From Entoloma clypeatum (lineage: Eukaryota; Basidiomycota; Agaricomycetes; Agaricales; Entolomataceae), in assembly GCA_963565915.1 (NCBI GenBank), contig OY751487.1:868001-932000 (forward strand): 64,000 bases of DNA, read 5' to 3'. The position numbers were made by a program, and so were the translations under genes. Numbering within the stretch: the stretch's first letter is position 1; each line of letters begins with the position of its first letter. Of this stretch, positions 12,016-22,008 are shown piece after piece. Under the pieces are notes generated by a model, which worked only from the letters and a program-made list of their open reading frames with translations, did not search any database and was not told where the DNA came from.

Positions 12016-12387
12016 ATGTCAAATACCATCGTCACCTCCACCTCCACCACCGACATCAACCCCGCCATCGCCGTCCTTATGAACGAAGCGCTCTCCACGA
12101 GAGACCAAATCCATGCCCTTGAAACTTCCCTCACCAACCTCCTTCATTGCCAGATGAATATCTGACTTCATTCATTGTCCAATCTCCCCATCGCCCCGAC
12201 TCCTGAAGAGAAACAAATTCTCGGGAATTACACCAGCACCCTCATCATCGAAAATCGACGCATTCAGCTGGCCATCAAAGGCCTCGAACTCGCCGTAGCC
12301 ATCAATGAGGAGTTGATATATGATTGGAGCCTCAAGGAGAGTCCGAACTGGTCTGATCCCAACAATAACGAGGGATGGGGACAGTGA
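12016..12387 (+). pseudogene. Extra small sense ORF (ORF3) of element A
   Basis: An ORF of about 123 codons lies between the end of pol and the polypurine tract. It starts MSNTIVTSTSTTDINPAIAV and ends NNEGWGQ. One in-frame TGA at 12163-12165 fits a CGA-to-TGA change. The amphipathic, helix-rich C-terminal half (LAIKGLELAVAINEELIYDW) could form a coiled coil. Related sequence is kept in frame in the A fragment at 19151-19281 and in A'' (58175-59668), so it belongs to the family and is not a chance frame. I do not recognise a domain. Its position recalls accessory genes in other LTR elements; the function is unknown. Confidence 0.6.
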
Positions 12388-12404
12388 CTCTGTGAGGACA
12401 CAGG

Positions 12405-12823
12405 GATTGGAGAGGGGAACATGTTACGGACTCTACGGTATGAGGACCACATCATATCTTTTGCTTATCGGCCCGACTCAGCGCCCTCTTACGAACTTAC
12501 TATGTCTAATGTCTACTTTTGCAACCTTCGATTCCCCGTCTGACTCATTACATTACTTTGTCATCCCCTTTAGTATACTTTGCTCCCACGCTGACTCGCT
12601 TTCTGCAGTCAGCTTACTCACTGTACATAGCCTTCCGCAGTCGCCTTACTCATGCGCACTGCCTTCCGCAGTACTGACTCATCCGCTACCGCCTATAGTC
12701 AGTACCTATATAAACCTCTTGTACTGTAGTAGATTCCTTAGATTTAGCAATCACTTTGCTCTTTGCCTTTCCACTTTCCTGCAAACTCTGCCCGAACCTT
12801 GGAACAGTTTGTTAAGCATAACA
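12405..12823 (+). repeat. Polypurine tract and 3' LTR of element A
   Basis: The purine-rich GATTGGAGAGGGGAAC precedes the LTR at 12422-12823 (402 bp, TGTTACGG to CATAACA). A TATATAAACC box at about 12707 is followed 33 nt later by AGATTTAGCAA (12740-12750), complementary to the primer site seen in copy A'. Another LTR copy of the family is at 18558-18959 (-), one at 57739-58140 (-), and one with an internal deletion at 19615-19985. Confidence 0.93.
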
Positions 12824-13989
12824 GTCCTGAGCTCATGCTGCAGCTTCCTTGAGATACTTTTTTGGGGGCATTGACTGGTATTGTACATTGTAAAGCACTG
12901 GCAACAAAGGCCCTTATCATTATCTATCACAAAGCACAAAAATCTAACTGCCTGATGTGGCCGCTGGCCACCTCTACCGATGTTCAGTTGACTGGACCCC
13001 AATTTGGTGGCTGTCACAAAGTAGCAGTGACTAAGTGGTTTGCACCATATGTATGAAAATGCGATGATGTTGTTCTCAAGGAAAGAATTGCGGAGCCCTC
13101 ACCTGTGAACAAGGGTAGCTCAGAGGTCTGTACAAGACAACTGTATATTCAAGTACCTGTGAACGAGAATACCTGTATGGTACTTGAGCATAGTGTTCAA
13201 GGGTTCAGTCCAGTCCGGTTTTTTGACCAAAAAATAGATGAACTGGAGACTGGCAGTTCATTTTTTTTTCTCAAAGTCTGACAAAACTGGACTGGTAAAG
13301 ACTGGTTTAAACTGGTAAAATCCTCAACCATTTATAAACCAACCAAAAGCCTGTTTTTTCCAATCAGAAACTTGTAAATATACTCAATTTGTTATCAATA
13401 ACATGTTTCTCAAGCATTTTGGATATAAACTCTTGTAAAAATGATTGAAAACTATAACAGTTGTTATGCTTGTGGAGTCTAGACTTGCTTGCAGGGCACA
13501 ACAGAGCTCGACCAGTTTATAGGTAGCACTATGTACACGTAGCAAGAAGAAAAGAACTACTATTATATAAGTGCCCATGATATAAATATAGGTCTGTCAT
13601 CTAAGTATAGTATGTCTCCATAACATACCCCCATTTGAGATTGCTAACCACAATCTTTCAATATTCAAAGTAAAAAAGAAATATAAAAGCCAAGTATATA
13701 GGTGGGACACCACCCCACCCCACATGCAAGTGATGTACAAGTTGTCAGCACATCGACATCACCAACAGTATTCTCGAGGATTCGGTTCAGTTCAGTTTTT
13801 TGCCTCTGAGGGGCATAGACCGAGACCGAGACTGGTCTTCATATATGACAAAAGGGCAAAAAACTGGACTGGACCACTCAGGACCAGACCATTGGACCCA
13901 TGGACGGTGGACCGAACCGGTCTGCATTGGTCAGAACTGGTTTGGTGGGTCGATTAATTATACATGGTGGCTAAATATATATACCTATG
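12824..13989. other. Non-coding stretch with degenerate inverted repeats
   Basis: I see no convincing gene. Two segments (about 13195-13320 and 13783-13946) are rich in TTCAG/CCAG and ACTGG steps. The second forms a clear inverted repeat: GTTCAGTTCAGTTTTTTGCC on the left and GGGCAAAAAACTGGACTGG on the right. A related segment is at about 51610-51790. These could be decayed foldback elements. Confidence 0.45.
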
Positions 13990-15003
13990 GGAGTGGTAGC
14001 CGTTGGGCATGAACGGAGGCTGTTCGACATGTTGGGTGTGAGTCGGCGCTGTTGGGCATGATTTGGTGGCTTTGGGTGTGATTCAGCTGCTGTTGGGCAC
14101 GATAGGGGGCATTGGGCATGGGTGGATGCCATTGGGCGTGAGTGGCACTGGAGGCTGTTTGGCACGAAAGGGGGCCGTTGGATGCAAGTCAACGCCGTTG
14201 GGCATGGGTGGAGGCATTGGGTGTGAACAGAGGCCATTGGGCATGGGTGGAGTGGCATTGGGGGTGAGTTGAGGCCGTTGGGCATGAGAGGGGGCTGTTG
14301 GGTACAGGAGGGGCCGTTGAGTGTGGGTGGAGGCGTTGGGCATGAACGGAGGCCGTTGTCTGTGAAAGTAGGCCATTGGATGCTAGAGGAGGCAATAGCG
14401 GGCCATTGGCCACAACTTGGGCATTGGGCATGAGTAAAGGGCATTGGGCGTGAGTTGAGGCCCAGAGTGGGCTGTTGGGCATAGAAAGAGTGGCTGGGCG
14501 TTAGAGAGGACCATTGGGCATTAGGTGGGGCCATTTGGCATGTTGGGTGTGAGAACTCAAGTTGTTGGGCATGAGTGGTGGCCGTTGGGCAGAAGTGGTG
14601 GCCAGATGGAGTGGAGGTGGGGGATAAAAAAACTGTGGGAATGTTCATTGCCTGTCAAAATTATTGGTTCAACTTTCAGCAATTGCCAAGAGTGCTTGGC
14701 AGTCAATGCCAAGCAATGAAACTCAAGGCCTCGATGCCCAAACTGTGGCATCACAGGTTGCAGATGTATTTGCTAACTTATGTAGAGATGTGTAGGAACC
14801 TATAAGAAGTAAATATACAGTTGGATACATGAATGTATAGTAGAGAGCCTGTATTCCAAAATTATACATCAAACATAGTCAAAATCATGATGCAACAGTG
14901 CATCATGGGTTTCCTCAAACACAAAAAACAAGATTTCCTTACTTCCTCCTTCCTACAACCACTTTAGTCTACATATACTGTACATATACTATGTTGAAAC
15001 TTA
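13990..15003 (-). repeat. Repeat R, copy 1, carrying a minisatellite
   Basis: This matches, in opposite orientation, the two blocks flanking the pogo element (about 52720-52846 and 55821-56270). Shared landmarks are the AAACCCATGATG-type segment with long A/T runs, the TGGAATACAG block, the GGCATTGAGGCC/TGCCAAG block, and then the minisatellite. No ORF is credible. It abuts the truncated end of A' at about 15004, so its outer boundary is uncertain. Confidence 0.65.
14000..14600. repeat. GCCCAACGGC-type minisatellite, cluster 1
   Basis: About 600 bp of degenerate units 20-30 bp long built on TTGGGCATGAGTGGAGGCCG. The same unit recurs at about 39530-39850, 49110-49395, 49850-50010, 50200-50580, 50873-51005 and 56120-56270. 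Long open frames through these clusters are products of the repeat and I do not treat them as genes. Confidence 0.9.
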
Positions 15004-16897
15004 TTCAGGTCCTGAGGACGACGGAAATATTCCAGGTTCTTGTGATCGGTCAAGGTTTCGAAACATTCCCTGGCTTCGAGCAGATAGTGTCTCCAATCTT
15101 TTAATGCTTCCATGACCACCAGGAGTTCCTTGTCATATATCTCGTAATTCTATTCGGTTGTCGTCTTGCTTCTGAGAGAGTACTGCTCCAATTGCATAGC
15201 CCGATGCATCGGTTTCAACCCTGAACTGTCCCTCTGGTTTTGGTAATGCCAAGACTGGTGCCAATGTAATTGCCCGTATGAGACCTTCAAAAGCTTGTTG
15301 CTCTGTTGGTCCCCAAGTAAATGCCGTACCGCCTGTGAGCGTGGTGAGAGGTTTTGTGATGTTTGAATACCCTTCAATAAAGCGTCGATAGAAGTTAGCA
15401 AATCCAAGGAACTTCTGAACTTCCTTTTTTGATGTGGGTGCTTGCCAGTTTCGAATTGTATCCACCTTCTCAGTTTCCATCTCAACACGTCCCTCACCAA
15501 CCACATATCCCAATATAGGACATTTCGTTACTTCCCATAAACACTTCTTCTCCTTTAGGAACAAATCATTGTCCGATAGGATCTGTAGGATTTCTTTGGT
15601 GTTTTGCGCAAGTTCTTCCTTGGTTTTACTGATAACCACGATGTCATCCATGTAGATCACACAGATACGTTGGCAGATCTGGTCCCAGAATAGACTAGCC
15701 ATCGTTTGAGAGAAAGTTCCTGGGGAGTTGCAAAGACCAAAAAACATGACCAATGGTTCGAACAATCCTGGTGAGGAAGGCAGCTTCTCATTCATTGCCC
15801 TCCTTAATCCGGACATTGTTATAGCCCCACATGATGTCCATCTTATTGAAGTAGACTGCACCTTTCAGCATGTCCAAGAGATCGGATATTCATGGGAGTG
15901 GGAACTTGTCTTTGACCGTGAATTTATTGACCATGTGGTAATCTTGTACCAATCATTTGGAACCATCCTTTTTGTTGATGAAGAAGCAAGGGGAGGCATA
16001 AGGATTTGGACGGGCAGATATTTCCTGTTGCTAGACCCTCATTGATGAATGCGTCCAGCTCCTCTTGTTCCTTTTGTGTCATAGGATATGTATTTCCCCC
16101 TAGTTCCTTTGGTGCGTCCGGTGTAAGTTCGATACCATGGTCCCATTCCCTCTCCTTTGGGATCTTATCAAAGTTCTCTTTTTCGAAGAGATGAGCAAAT
16201 CGTTCAACATATGAGGGTCGTTTGGTCGTGGGAGGTGGTGTGGGAGTGATAGCTTCCAAAATAGGGTCTCCAGGCTTCCATTTCTGATCCGACTTTTTGG
16301 GTGCATCTTTGTCGCGCACCTCAACCATGTGAACCCGGTGTTTGCGACCATTAAGGTTAATCCTGAAATCCGAGTGTTTGGTTCGACACGTTGTTGGGCA
16401 CCGGTTAAATGTTACCATGCCGGTTGTCCAATTGATTGTGGGGTTGTGGTGTACCAACCAGTCATGTCCCAAGAGCATGTCCGTTCTCCCAATGTCCAGT
16501 ACCATTGCTTCCATGGTTTCCTGATGTGCTCCCAAATCCAGTTTGACTTCGGCAAGTTGGCTCGCTTTCTGTTGTCAATTTGGTGATCCATCCGCATTTA
16601 GAATTGCTATGGGCGGTATTCCTCACGTGGGGAGGTTCTGTTCGCGTACTATTCTGGGATGGATGCATGTGCATTCACATCCGCTGTCAACCTCAGGTCG
16701 GATAACCTTTGGTCCTCATCGTGTTTTGAGCTGAGCTAACAGCCTGATCTCTCATCTTTTCGGAGGTTTATCTCCCTTCACAATCTTAGTCGACGCAGTG
16801 GCTCGCTTGGCAGGGATGACATAGGTTCTATTGTCTGCAGTCATACAAGGCAAGCAAGTCCGTTTAATAGATAAGGGTCGCAACTTAGCGTTGTTTA
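15004..16897 (-). pseudogene. pol: pol fragment of A' (protease, RT, partial RNase H)
   Basis: Homologous to A pol with the YMDD motif at about 15645. Breaks: TGA at 15953-15955 between KKDGSK and the following LVQDY-equivalent, a frame change near 15780 in the RT fingers, and the RNase H deletion near 15152. No integrase remains. Confidence 0.88.
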
Positions 16898-18494
16898 ATC
16901 GGACCCTTCGGGAAAATCCTTCTCGTCGGCTTCTAAGATTGTGGTTTCATCATTCTCAGCATCTTCTTTGGACACCTTCCTAACCCTTCCAGAGTTCTTC
17001 TTCAGCTTGCGGCAGTTGCACACAATATGGCCTTCTTGGTTGCAGTTGAAACACTTGTGACCATCTTTCTTCTTTGGAGCACTACAGTCTTTAGCCAGGT
17101 GACCGAAGCGTTGACAGTTGTAGCAATGGGCTACTCCTGCTTTGTCAATCTCCATGGCTTTGCTCTGACCACCATAAGTGGTACCCGATCCAGTGTGCAT
17201 GTTGCCGCCACCTTGGATGACCAGTGCATGTCCTTCCATCTGTTGTCCCTTGTTTCGGATTTCCTTTGCGTACTTGGAGTACATCTTGCCATCACTAGCC
17301 ACTTGTTCAGAGATTCTGTGGTTGATGTTCTTCTCTAGGATGTATTTCCCAGTTTCTTCGCCAAGGTTTGACAGTTTCAAGAGTTCTTCAAATTCATCTA
17401 AGAATTCATCAACGGTGCATTTCTCTTGTTTCAGGACTTCGAGTCTGGCTTTGGCAGCGACCGATTTGTTGGCGATGGAGAATCGTGTGGCGATATCATC
17501 GGAAAAACCTAGCCAGGTGATGTTCTCATTGTCAACAGCAAGAGCGTCTACTGTAATTTGTTACTGGCCCAGTGTCTGCCGGACCCTTCCATCATGCAGG
17601 ATAGCACCGCAAGAATCTTCTGATCATCTGTGAGGCTCTTTTGGAACCTGATGTATAGTTTGGTGGCTTTCCACCACTTGTCAAAGGTGTATCTGTCCTT
17701 GAACATCCCAGGATCCTTGATGATCTTGGATGTATCCATTGTTTGTACAGCCGGAGCTTCTGCCATGTCTAGAGTCTGCGGAGGAGAAGAGGGGTCGGGT
17801 TGTTGGGATGAAGATGGGGTTCGGGATACAGGTAGGGATTGAAAATGAGTCCCTGTTCTAGGCGTCTGTTCGATATCTGACTGTGTGGAGTCAAAAGTAA
17901 ATTCATCAGGGGACTCATCGGCAGAATCGGTGGCAAAATGTTCAGAGTATTTCCTCTGTAAATCTCTAAGGAATCTCTGTTCCTGTGTGTCTGTTGGTCG
18001 CGAGAAGGGGTCAAGTCTCTCGTTTTGTGCCCAACGGTTGTACTTGGTCTGTTGTTCTTCGGTGGTGAAGTGGGCGTAGATCTGCTGCTTCGAGTAAGAC
18101 GTGATGATGTGGCTCTGGGACGTCTCAATGTGAGCGTCCTAATCAATCTTCTGATAACGGTTGTCTCGACACCGATAAACTCTCTGATCTCTGTGATCCG
18201 ACCTGTCTGAGGTCCTTCTTGAACGCAAAAGCTTTCAAGTTCGTTCTGTTGGGCGTTGTAACGTGCGATCTGGTGTTGCCGAACAAGATGGATGCTCTAT
18301 GCTATCTCGCCGTGGGGGCGATGCTCGTCGTTATCTAGTTCTTCGTCAAGCACCTGCTGTAAGATGCGACGGATCTCCGATTCGATGTACTGCTGGATAA
18401 GCGTAAAATCGATACTGTCTCGAGGACTTAGCTCCTCCTGTCGGGCTTCTGGCATGCTGAATGGGTTACTGGTGAAGTCTTCAAAGAAGCGCGA
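16895..18494 (-). pseudogene. gag: gag of A'
   Basis: Homologous to gag of A over its whole length, with the same two CCHC knuckles (about 17010-17120) and the same break after WASNKLQ (about 17548). The predicted protein from 17380 to 16895 is identical to that of A over 161 residues, so the two copies diverged recently or were homogenised. Confidence 0.88.
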
Positions 18495-18544
18495 CGTCTT
18501 GACTCGTCTGGTAGTTGCTCTCTTCGCTCTGGGTGAACCTAACG

Positions 18545-18555
18545 AGATTTAGCAA
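18545..18555 (-). promoter_or_regulatory. Self-priming primer-binding site of A'
   Basis: Read on the minus strand, TTGCTAAATCT begins two bases after the 5' LTR. It is the exact 11-nt reverse complement of AGATTTAGCAA inside the LTR (plus-strand positions 18631-18641), which lies about 33 nt downstream of TATATAAACC. The match does not extend on either side. This is the arrangement of Tf1, which also uses 11 nt. Confidence 0.8.
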
Positions 18556-18557
18556 CT

Positions 18558-18959
18558 TGTTATGCTTAACAAACTGTTCCAAGGTTCGGGCAGAGTATGC
18601 AGGAAAGTGGAAAGGTGAAGAGCAAAGTGATTGCTAAATCTAAGGAATCTACTATAGTACAAGAGGTTTATATAGGTACTGACTATAGGCGGTAGCGGAT
18701 AAGTCAGTACTGCGGAAGGCAGTGCGCATGAGTAAGGTGACTGCGGAAGGCTATGTACAGTGAGTAAGCTGACTGCGGAAAGCGAGTCAGCGCGGGAGCA
18801 AAGTATACTAAAGGGGATGATGAAGTAATGTAATGAGTCAGACTGGGAATCGAAGGTTGTGAAAGTAGACATTAGACATAGTGAGTTCATAAGAGGGCGC
18901 CGAGTCGGGCCGATAAGTAAAAGATATGACGTGGTCCTCATACCGTAGAGTCCATAACA
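18558..18959 (-). repeat. 5' LTR of A'
   Basis: 402 bp with TG...CA ends (TGTTATGG to CATAACA in element orientation). To its right the Tc1 sequence begins GTCAGATGAG; the other half of that Tc1 copy ends GGTCA against the LTR at 19985, giving a 4-bp shared target GTCA. Confidence 0.93.
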
Positions 18960-19152
18960 GGTCAGATGAGACCCAAATCAACAGGTTTGGGTCAGATGGC
19001 AAGGAATGGGTCTGGAAAAAGAAGGGTGAGGGGCTTATTGAAAGAGAGGTTCAGGGCACAGTCAAGTTTGGGGGAGGAAATATTATGGTTTGGGTTTGTT
19101 TGAAGGTATTCACAAAGTAGCAAACATTGAATCAGTTTTGTGAGGCACTGTA
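18960..19152 (+). mobile_element. Tc1/mariner remnant, 3' part, internally deleted
   Basis: It contains the transposase segment for SDETQINRFGSDGKEW (first catalytic D) up to GGGNIMVW, then jumps by deletion to the right terminal repeat ending GAGGCACTG followed by TA. It is joined to ORF3 of an A fragment at 19153. It is oriented opposite to the 5' half at 19986-21073. Confidence 0.85.
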
Positions 19153-19985
19153 TCAAAGGCCTCGAACTCGCCGTAGCTATCAACGAGGAGTTGATATATG
19201 ATTGGAGCCTCAAGGAAAGTCCGAACTGGTCCGATCCCGGCAACAATGAGGGATGGGGACAGTGACTCTGTGAGGACACAGTGTTGAAGTTCCACCTGGG
19301 CGCTAGCCACAGGTGTACTGAGCAACACAGCTACAGTGTGGAAGTACTCTACTTAACCATTCTAGCCACTTACATGGTTTGGGAGGGTGAGGCTGGTGAG
19401 AGCGGTTGAGGCTGATAAGAGCAATGGAGCTGGTTAAGAGTCAAGAGACAACTTGTTGGTATTGACAGTTTCCTGGTCTTATATACCGTACTACTGTTTG
19501 TACCAACCAAACAAGTATGTAATCGAAGATGTCTAAGGTCACGTGATATAATCTAATCTAATCTAATCTATGTGATGGAAAAGTTTCAACACACAGAGCT
19601 TGGAGAGGGGAACATGTTACAGACTCTACGGTATGAGGACCACGTCATATCTTTTACTTATCGGCCCGACTTGGCGCCCTCTTACGAACTTACTATGTCT
19701 AATGTCTACTTTCGCAACCTTCGATTTCCAGTCTGACTCATTACATTACATCGTCATCCCCTTTAGTATACTTTGCTCCCGCGCTGACTCGCTTTCCGCA
19801 GTCAGCTTACTCACTGTACATAGCCTTCCGCAGTACTGACTTATCCGCTACCGCCTATAGTCAGTACCTATATAAACCTCTTGTACTATAGTAGATTCCT
19901 TAGATTTAGCAATCACTTTGCTCTTCGCCTTTCCCCTTTCCTGCATACTCTGCCCGAACCTTGGAACGGTTTGTTAAGCATAACA
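19153..19985 (+). mobile_element. 3'-end fragment of an element A copy (ORF3 tail, PPT, LTR)
   Basis: ORF3 C-terminus (IKGLELAVAINEELIYDW ... GWGQ, stop at 19263-19265), then a solo LTR G insertion (19282-19591), the purine tract GGAGAGGGGAAC and an LTR at 19615-19985. This LTR is 371 bp because it lacks about 31 bp of the repeated CTTCCGCAGT region. Its end CATAACA is followed by Tc1 sequence. Confidence 0.88.
19282..19591 (+). repeat. Solo LTR, family G
   Basis: 310 bp, ends TGTTGAA and TTCAACA, flanked by the 5-bp duplication CACAG (19277-19281, 19592-19596). A TATATACC box near 19482 suggests plus orientation. It also holds a short (TAATC) tandem run near 19550-19570. No internal region of this family is in the window. 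Confidence 0.75.
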
Positions 19986-20711
19986 TGACCAAATGACCCT
20001 CTTCCAGTCCTCCACTGTCCATTCCCTGTGCTTCATAGCAAATGCCAACCGCCTCTTCCGATGTATGGCCTTTAAGAAAGGTCTTTTCTTCTTTGTTACA
20101 GCCTTGAATTCATGTTTTCTGAGAACCCTTCTCACAGTTTCTGGGGAGACAGGATTGGAGATGACAGTGTCGATGTGTTTGGTAGCCTGCACAGCATTGG
20201 AGGCTCTCTCTGAGGTGATTCTCAGTAAAAAGGCCGGGTAGGCAAAATTTGGGCAAAATGCAGGTGAGAAGGTTTTGATGCATGTAAATCCCCGAAAAAC
20301 AGCAGAATCCGCACAGATCTGCACTCACATGACAATTTACCTGCAATTTGCCCACTGTCATGAGGACATGCATTGATGACAACAGTGGGCAAATTGCAGG
20401 TAATTGTCATGTAAATTTTCGAAAAAGCGCTGAATCCGCATGAATCTGCACATCCTGACATTCACACGACACATTGCCTACACGGCCTTTTTACTGAGGG
20501 TGATTTGTGAAAGTGTGTTTCGTGTGTTGGTGGGAGAAAGCTTGGATGGATGACCACCAGAAGAGAGATTGCGATGAGGAAGAAGATTCTGAAGCACTCC
20601 AGAGACAGTTGGTTGGCTGACACCCAGGTTAGAGGCAATATGACAAGTGGAGTGACCATTGGAGGCCAGAGAAAGAATGTTTTCCTTGTGGGAAGAGGAG
20701 ATAGGGCGCAT
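19986..20711 (-). pseudogene. Tc1-type transposase, N-terminal half, split by a MITE
   Basis: It starts MRPISSSHKENILSLASNGH and carries the helix-turn-helix ILSLASNGHSTCHIASNLGV typical of Tc1 DNA-binding domains. The MITE cuts it after NTRNTLSQIT. Beyond the MITE it continues (SERASNAVQATKHIDTVI, VSPETVRRVLRKHEFKAVTK, FAMKHREWTVEDWKRVIW) to the LTR junction. This copy keeps the segment FLKAIHRKRRLAFAMKH that is deleted in the copy at 28560. Confidence 0.88.
20221..20498. mobile_element. 278-bp foldback MITE inside the Tc1 copy
   Basis: Terminal inverted repeats CTCAGTAAAAAGGCCG and CGGCCTTTTTACTGAG (16 bp) are flanked by the 7-bp duplication GGTGATT (20214-20220, 20499-20505). The empty site is visible in the copy at about 28430. 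The middle is a long hairpin: ACCTGCAATTTGCCCACTGT and its inverse flank a short loop near 20360-20380. Two direct repeats of about 48 bp, each containing CATGTAAAT and AATCCGCA, also lie inside. There is no ORF. The superfamily is uncertain; a 7-bp target is unusual. Confidence 0.85.
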
Positions 20712-21075
20712 GATTAATTATGGAGGCTGTTGATGTTGGATTCTTCTTATACAACTTTCCTTGACAACCCATCAGGGTTCTATTCAAGTTCCATCAGTAA
20801 GTCATGACAACTGGTTACCATACAACCAGTGAAGCATTTGATTCTGATAATTGCCACAGGTACTCACAAAACTGATTCAATGAGTTGCTGATTTAATTTA
20901 GTCATATCTCCATGGATTCTGATCTAAATCATATGATTCCTTTATATTCTGAAAGCCCTGAAGTAGGGCTTTCAATTATATACCAAAGGTTTAATTCAAT
21001 TGGTATTCTTTGCAGAGTTATCTTGAAGGTATTCAAAAAGCAACAAACATTGAATCAGTTTTGTGAGGCAGTGTA

Positions 21076-22008
21076 CCTCTATGGCCTGATTGCTATTACA
21101 CCAACTGATGTACAATACCTACCTGAATGAATGGACTCCGACTATTTCCAAGCAAGGGTTTGGCTGACAAAGTCAGCACTCTAGTATATTATGTACCTCT
21201 AATTAGAGGGGTATTGTGGGTACATCAGGTGATCAGTTGGCTTTATTTAGCTATACTGTACCATTTCGACCAAGTGTTCACATCACGCATCACAGAGGGC
21301 CGTGAACTGAGTACTGAACACTTTGGGTATGTGTCACACATCACAGGCCCTAAAATCAGCCATTTTGACCGACTTTTGGCCTCAGAGGCCCTCGGATTCG
21401 ATCAAAAATACCATATTTGGTAATATTTATAAGCAGTGAACACCTGTTCCAGTGAACACTTGGTGTCACGTGTCACAGGGCATGAACACTTGGTTGAAAT
21501 GATACAGTATTCTAATGTGCTTAGTGGGGTGCTCAATCATAAAGTTCAGAAATATCACTTCTATACCTGTAGTTTGTCAATATACTATTTTTATATGAAA
21601 TTCCCGCACAGCAATGAGATCCATATCCCTGACCCAACTGCAGTCACCAACCTATGTACTAGTATACCTTGAATAATTAGACTGGTGCATGTGCAATGAA
21701 AAAACAAAAAAGGGCATCTGGTTCCAAGTCGTAATCGGGGTGACTCACTGTCACAGTAGTTTGATTCCGATGTTCATCACGCGCGCATCAAATGTCGTCC
21801 CAGCCTGGGTATGTGGGAACACTAGGTGCCAGGGGTTCGATGAGTGTGATTTGCATCACATTCAGGTCTTCCAGAGTACGGCGAGGTAATACATAACAAA
21901 TACGAGAAGCTAGGTGAGAGGGTATTCTATGTATGTCATATAGATGATATACTAGTACAATGGTATTTAATATATGTAATGGGGTATCGATGGTCCCTAT
22001 TTCAGCAG
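21076..22008. other. Non-coding interval upstream of the kinase 3' end
   Basis: I find no gene. It contains several GTGTTCA...GTCAC(A)G-like segments (21270-21350, 21440-21495) and the palindrome CCTCTAATTAGAGG at about 21197. The latter resembles sequence at the proposed Helitron end (47605). Confidence 0.4.

Larger units (their letters stand above)
1..12823 (+). mobile_element. Ty3/gypsy chromovirus A, missing its 5' LTR, split by element B
   Basis: The window opens inside this LTR retrotransposon, roughly 60 bp downstream of its 5' LTR, judged by alignment with the reversed copy A' at 15004-18959. Order: gag with two CCHC knuckles, aspartic protease, reverse transcriptase, RNase H, integrase, chromodomain, a small sense ORF, polypurine tract and 3' LTR (12422-12823). 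Element B (4518-11147) interrupts the integrase. Several in-frame TGA codons and frameshifts show this copy is dead. Domain order RT-RH-INT plus chromodomain places it with chromoviruses. Confidence 0.95.
15004..18959 (-). mobile_element. Element A copy A', 3'-truncated
   Basis: A near-identical reversed copy of A: 5' LTR (18558-18959), gag, protease, RT and part of RNase H. It stops abruptly at about 15004, in the region encoding LNQRQ. A deletion of roughly 60 bp in RNase H is visible near 15152. It shares with A the gag break and the RT TGA (here 15953-15955), but has CGA where A has TGA at 3115. The 5' LTR is followed by GTCA of a Tc1/mariner element. Confidence 0.93.
19986..21073 (-). 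mobile_element. Tc1/mariner element, 5' half
   Basis: The left terminal repeat ends at 21073 next to TA, and the 5' half of the transposase runs leftwards until the A LTR at 19985. It contains the MITE at 20221-20498. The sequence matches the copy at 27854-28729. Confidence 0.9.

Noticed and set aside
21190..21215. CCTCTAATTAGAGG as a second Helitron end
   Set aside because: It shares words with 47605 but lacks the hairpin; the palindrome alone is not evidence.
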